From: an uncultured Alphaproteobacteria bacterium
GTDB taxonomy: Bacteria; Pseudomonadota; Alphaproteobacteria; Rs-D84
Assembly: GCA_946625925.1 (NCBI GenBank)
Contig: CAMOTP010000019.1
Span: 1 to 16,011, forward strand
DNA: 16,011 bases
Reading direction: 5' to 3'
The notes under the pieces are model-generated. The model was not told the origin of the DNA. It did no database searches and worked only from the letters and a program-made list of their open reading frames with translations. Position numbers and translations under genes: made by a program. This document shows positions 14,845 to 16,011 of the stretch, in pieces. The first letter of the stretch is position 1. Each line of letters starts with the position of its first letter.

Positions 14845-14873
14845 ACTATAGGATTGAAAATGTCATTTAGCAA
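14845..14873 (-). promoter_or_regulatory. ruvX promoter inside the gatC 5' end
   Basis: Minus-strand TTGCTA (14868-14873), 17-base spacer, TATAGT (14845-14850), about 22 bases before the ruvX ATG. It overlaps the gatC ribosome binding site and start codon, so the two divergent transcripts would overlap at their 5' ends. Confidence 0.55.
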
Positions 14874-15156
14874 GCAACAATTACAAAAATTCGCAGACCT
14901 TATCAAAATTGAAATATCTGACGAAAAACTAGAAAAAATGAATATCGACGGTGTTGTCGAATGGTTGGATAAATTACAAAAAATCGATACCAAGGGTGTT
15001 GAGCCACTGTTGAACCCATCTGAACACGATTTACCAATGCGTGCAGACGTTGTGACGGATGGTAATATCCGTGATAAAATATTGGCAAATTCACCTGACA
15101 AGGCGGGTGTATCACGCGGTTATTTTGCGGTACCAAAGGTTATGGACGCAGATTAA
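14860..15156 (+). CDS. gatC: Aspartyl/glutamyl-tRNA amidotransferase subunit C
   Basis: Small subunit of the GatCAB complex, which amidates Glu-tRNAGln and/or Asp-tRNAAsn. 98 residues, the family size. Visible pattern: an N-terminal helix (FSKQQLQKFADLIKIEIS), VVEWLDKLQKIDTKGVEPL (32-50), MRADVVTDGN (60-69), ILANSPDKAG (74-83) and the C-terminal YFAVPKVM (88-95). ATG 14860 is chosen over the in-frame TTG at 14854 because AGGA (14850-14853) is 6 bases from the ATG and would touch the TTG. gatA and gatB, often next to gatC, are not in the window; two unrelated paralogous genes follow instead. Confidence 0.95.
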   Translation: MSFSKQQLQKFADLIKIEISDEKLEKMNIDGVVEWLDKLQKIDTKGVEPLLNPSEHDLPMRADVVTDGNIRDKILANSPDKAGVSRGYFAVPKVMDAD

Positions 15157-15168
15157 AAGGACAACATA

Positions 15169-15840
15169 ATGGTAAAAAAACGAAAAATTCATGATCCAAT
15201 GAAGACAGTAAGTTATACTGTTATGTGTGGTGCTGTTATAAAAAAAAGAACACGCAAAGAAAAACGCACCAAACGTTTGTTGGATTTGAATGCCAAATAT
15301 TGCCAATTATCCGATAAAATGATTGCTGAATGGAATCAGATAAAAAATGATTTTCCATCACGCAAAGACGGTGAACCTATATCGCCCGAGGAAGAAAAAT
15401 TCAACAAGGAATTTCATCAGATATTTAATAAATATAAAAAGAAATTAAATGAATTGAGTGCAGAATCCGACGCAATATTTTTGATTGAAAACAATATTGC
15501 ACGTCGTGGAAAACCTTTGCATGCTGATACTGCAATTAAAAAATTGGAAAGAATGCAAAAGCGTGGCAGTATAAAAGCCACTTTGCTAAAACAACAAATT
15601 GAAAACAGCAAGTTTCAAGAAGATTTATCGTTTCCGTCCCAGGTCGAACATAACCTGCACTATTATTTGTATATGAAATACGGTGTTACATTATTGAATG
15701 CCAGCACATACCAATATTGCCAAAGCAAAATTACAACATACAAATCATTTGGTAAATATGGTGAACCAGAATTAAGTCATTGGCAAAATTTTGCAAAGAA
15801 ATTTTATGCTGCTGACATAAACCAAAAAACGTACGAATAA
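15169..15840 (+). CDS. Lysine-rich MVKKRK-family protein of unknown function, copy 1
   Basis: 223 residues, no signal peptide or membrane segment, so probably cytoplasmic. AAAGG lies 9 bases before ATG 15169, 12 bases after the gatC stop, so it is likely read from the gatC promoter. Very basic N-terminus MVKKRKIHDPMK, then a strongly charged Lys/Glu region (TRKEKRTKR at 28-36, predicted helical to about 100), a middle segment with RRGKPLHADTAIKKLERM and a Tyr-rich C-terminal part (HNLHYYLYMKYGV, TYQYCQSK). The basic ends suggest nucleic-acid or ribosome contact, but that is inference. The next gene begins with a related N-terminus, so it belongs to a tandem family. No family recognised. Confidence 0.78.
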   Translation: MVKKRKIHDPMKTVSYTVMCGAVIKKRTRKEKRTKRLLDLNAKYCQLSDKMIAEWNQIKNDFPSRKDGEPISPEEEKFNKEFHQIFNKYKKKLNELSAESDAIFLIENNIARRGKPLHADTAIKKLERMQKRGSIKATLLKQQIENSKFQEDLSFPSQVEHNLHYYLYMKYGVTLLNASTYQYCQSKITTYKSFGKYGEPELSHWQNFAKKFYAADINQKTYE

Positions 15841-15857
15841 AACAGGAAAATAGAATT

Positions 15858-16011
15858 ATGGTCAAAAAAAGAAAATTTCGCGATCCAATGAAATACCAAA
15901 CTGACGACGTTATGCGTGGTTGGATTATTGTGCGGCAAACACGCAAGGAAAAACATACAAAACGTATGACAGCCACACTAAAAAAGATAACAATCCAAGG
16001 CAATTTGATGG
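15858..16011 (+). CDS. MVKKRK-family protein, copy 2 (3' end outside the window)
   Basis: Fifty-one codons from ATG 15858 run to the window edge with no stop. ACAGGA lies 9 bases upstream and the gene begins 17 bases after copy 1. Its first 36 residues align to copy 1 without gaps: MVKKRK, DPMK at 9-12 and TRKEK-x-TKR at 28-36 are identical, with little match between 13 and 27 and after 36. It is a diverged tandem duplicate, not a recent copy. Function unknown. Confidence 0.75.
   Translation, partial: MVKKRKFRDPMKYQTDDVMRGWIIVRQTRKEKHTKRMTATLKKITIQGNLM

Noticed and set aside
1..16011. CRISPR array, insertion sequence, tRNA or rRNA genes
   Set aside because: No regularly spaced repeats, transposase motifs with terminal repeats, or cloverleaf/rRNA sequences were found on either strand by reading.

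Overview
The window is AT-rich bacterial DNA with tightly packed genes, ordinary AGGA/GGAG ribosome binding sites, sigma70-like promoters and clear hairpin terminators. ParE, SufB, PlsY, S20, GatC and RuvX all look proteobacterial, and the ParE and GatC sequences are most like the alphaproteobacterial type. Several AT-rich, fast-evolving proteins (DnaA above all) suggest an uncultured, possibly host-associated alphaproteobacterium. This placement is an inference from motifs; no database was searched.

Layout. Bases 1-1439 (+) hold the 3' two-thirds of parE, ending at a hairpin terminator shared with a convergent pair of small exported-protein genes (3212-1489, -). Next, on the minus strand, come a 104-bp structured inverted repeat, a very divergent dnaA (4630-3365), a 309-bp regulatory gap with tandem palindromes, dprA (5965-4940), another exported-protein gene (6895-6077) and plsY (7579-6992). 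rpsT (7655-7915, +) starts with TTG and converges, across a double hairpin, with a two-gene operon for a TcpQ-like protein and a PilN/TcpC-type secretin lipoprotein (10532-8018, -). From 10700 a plus-strand operon runs: unknown membrane-anchored protein, sufB, sufC and an AI-2E/PerM-family permease, closed by a terminator that also serves the convergent ruvX (14822-14376, -). gatC (14860) diverges from ruvX with overlapping promoters and is followed by two tandem paralogous genes of unknown function, the second cut by the window end.

Functional picture. Most genes are housekeeping: chromosome decatenation (ParE), replication initiation (DnaA), phospholipid synthesis (PlsY), ribosome assembly (S20), Fe-S cluster assembly (SufBC), rRNA processing or resolvase-like nuclease (RuvX) and transamidation of tRNA (GatC). 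The accessory content is a secretin/TcpQ pair typical of type IVb pili, a DNA-uptake protein (DprA), three exported Cys-containing proteins of unknown function and the lysine-rich MVKKRK family. The best candidates for new biology are the DnaA without its arginine finger and sensor II arginine, the structured element downstream of dnaA, the tandem palindromes upstream of dnaA, and the MVKKRK paralogue array.
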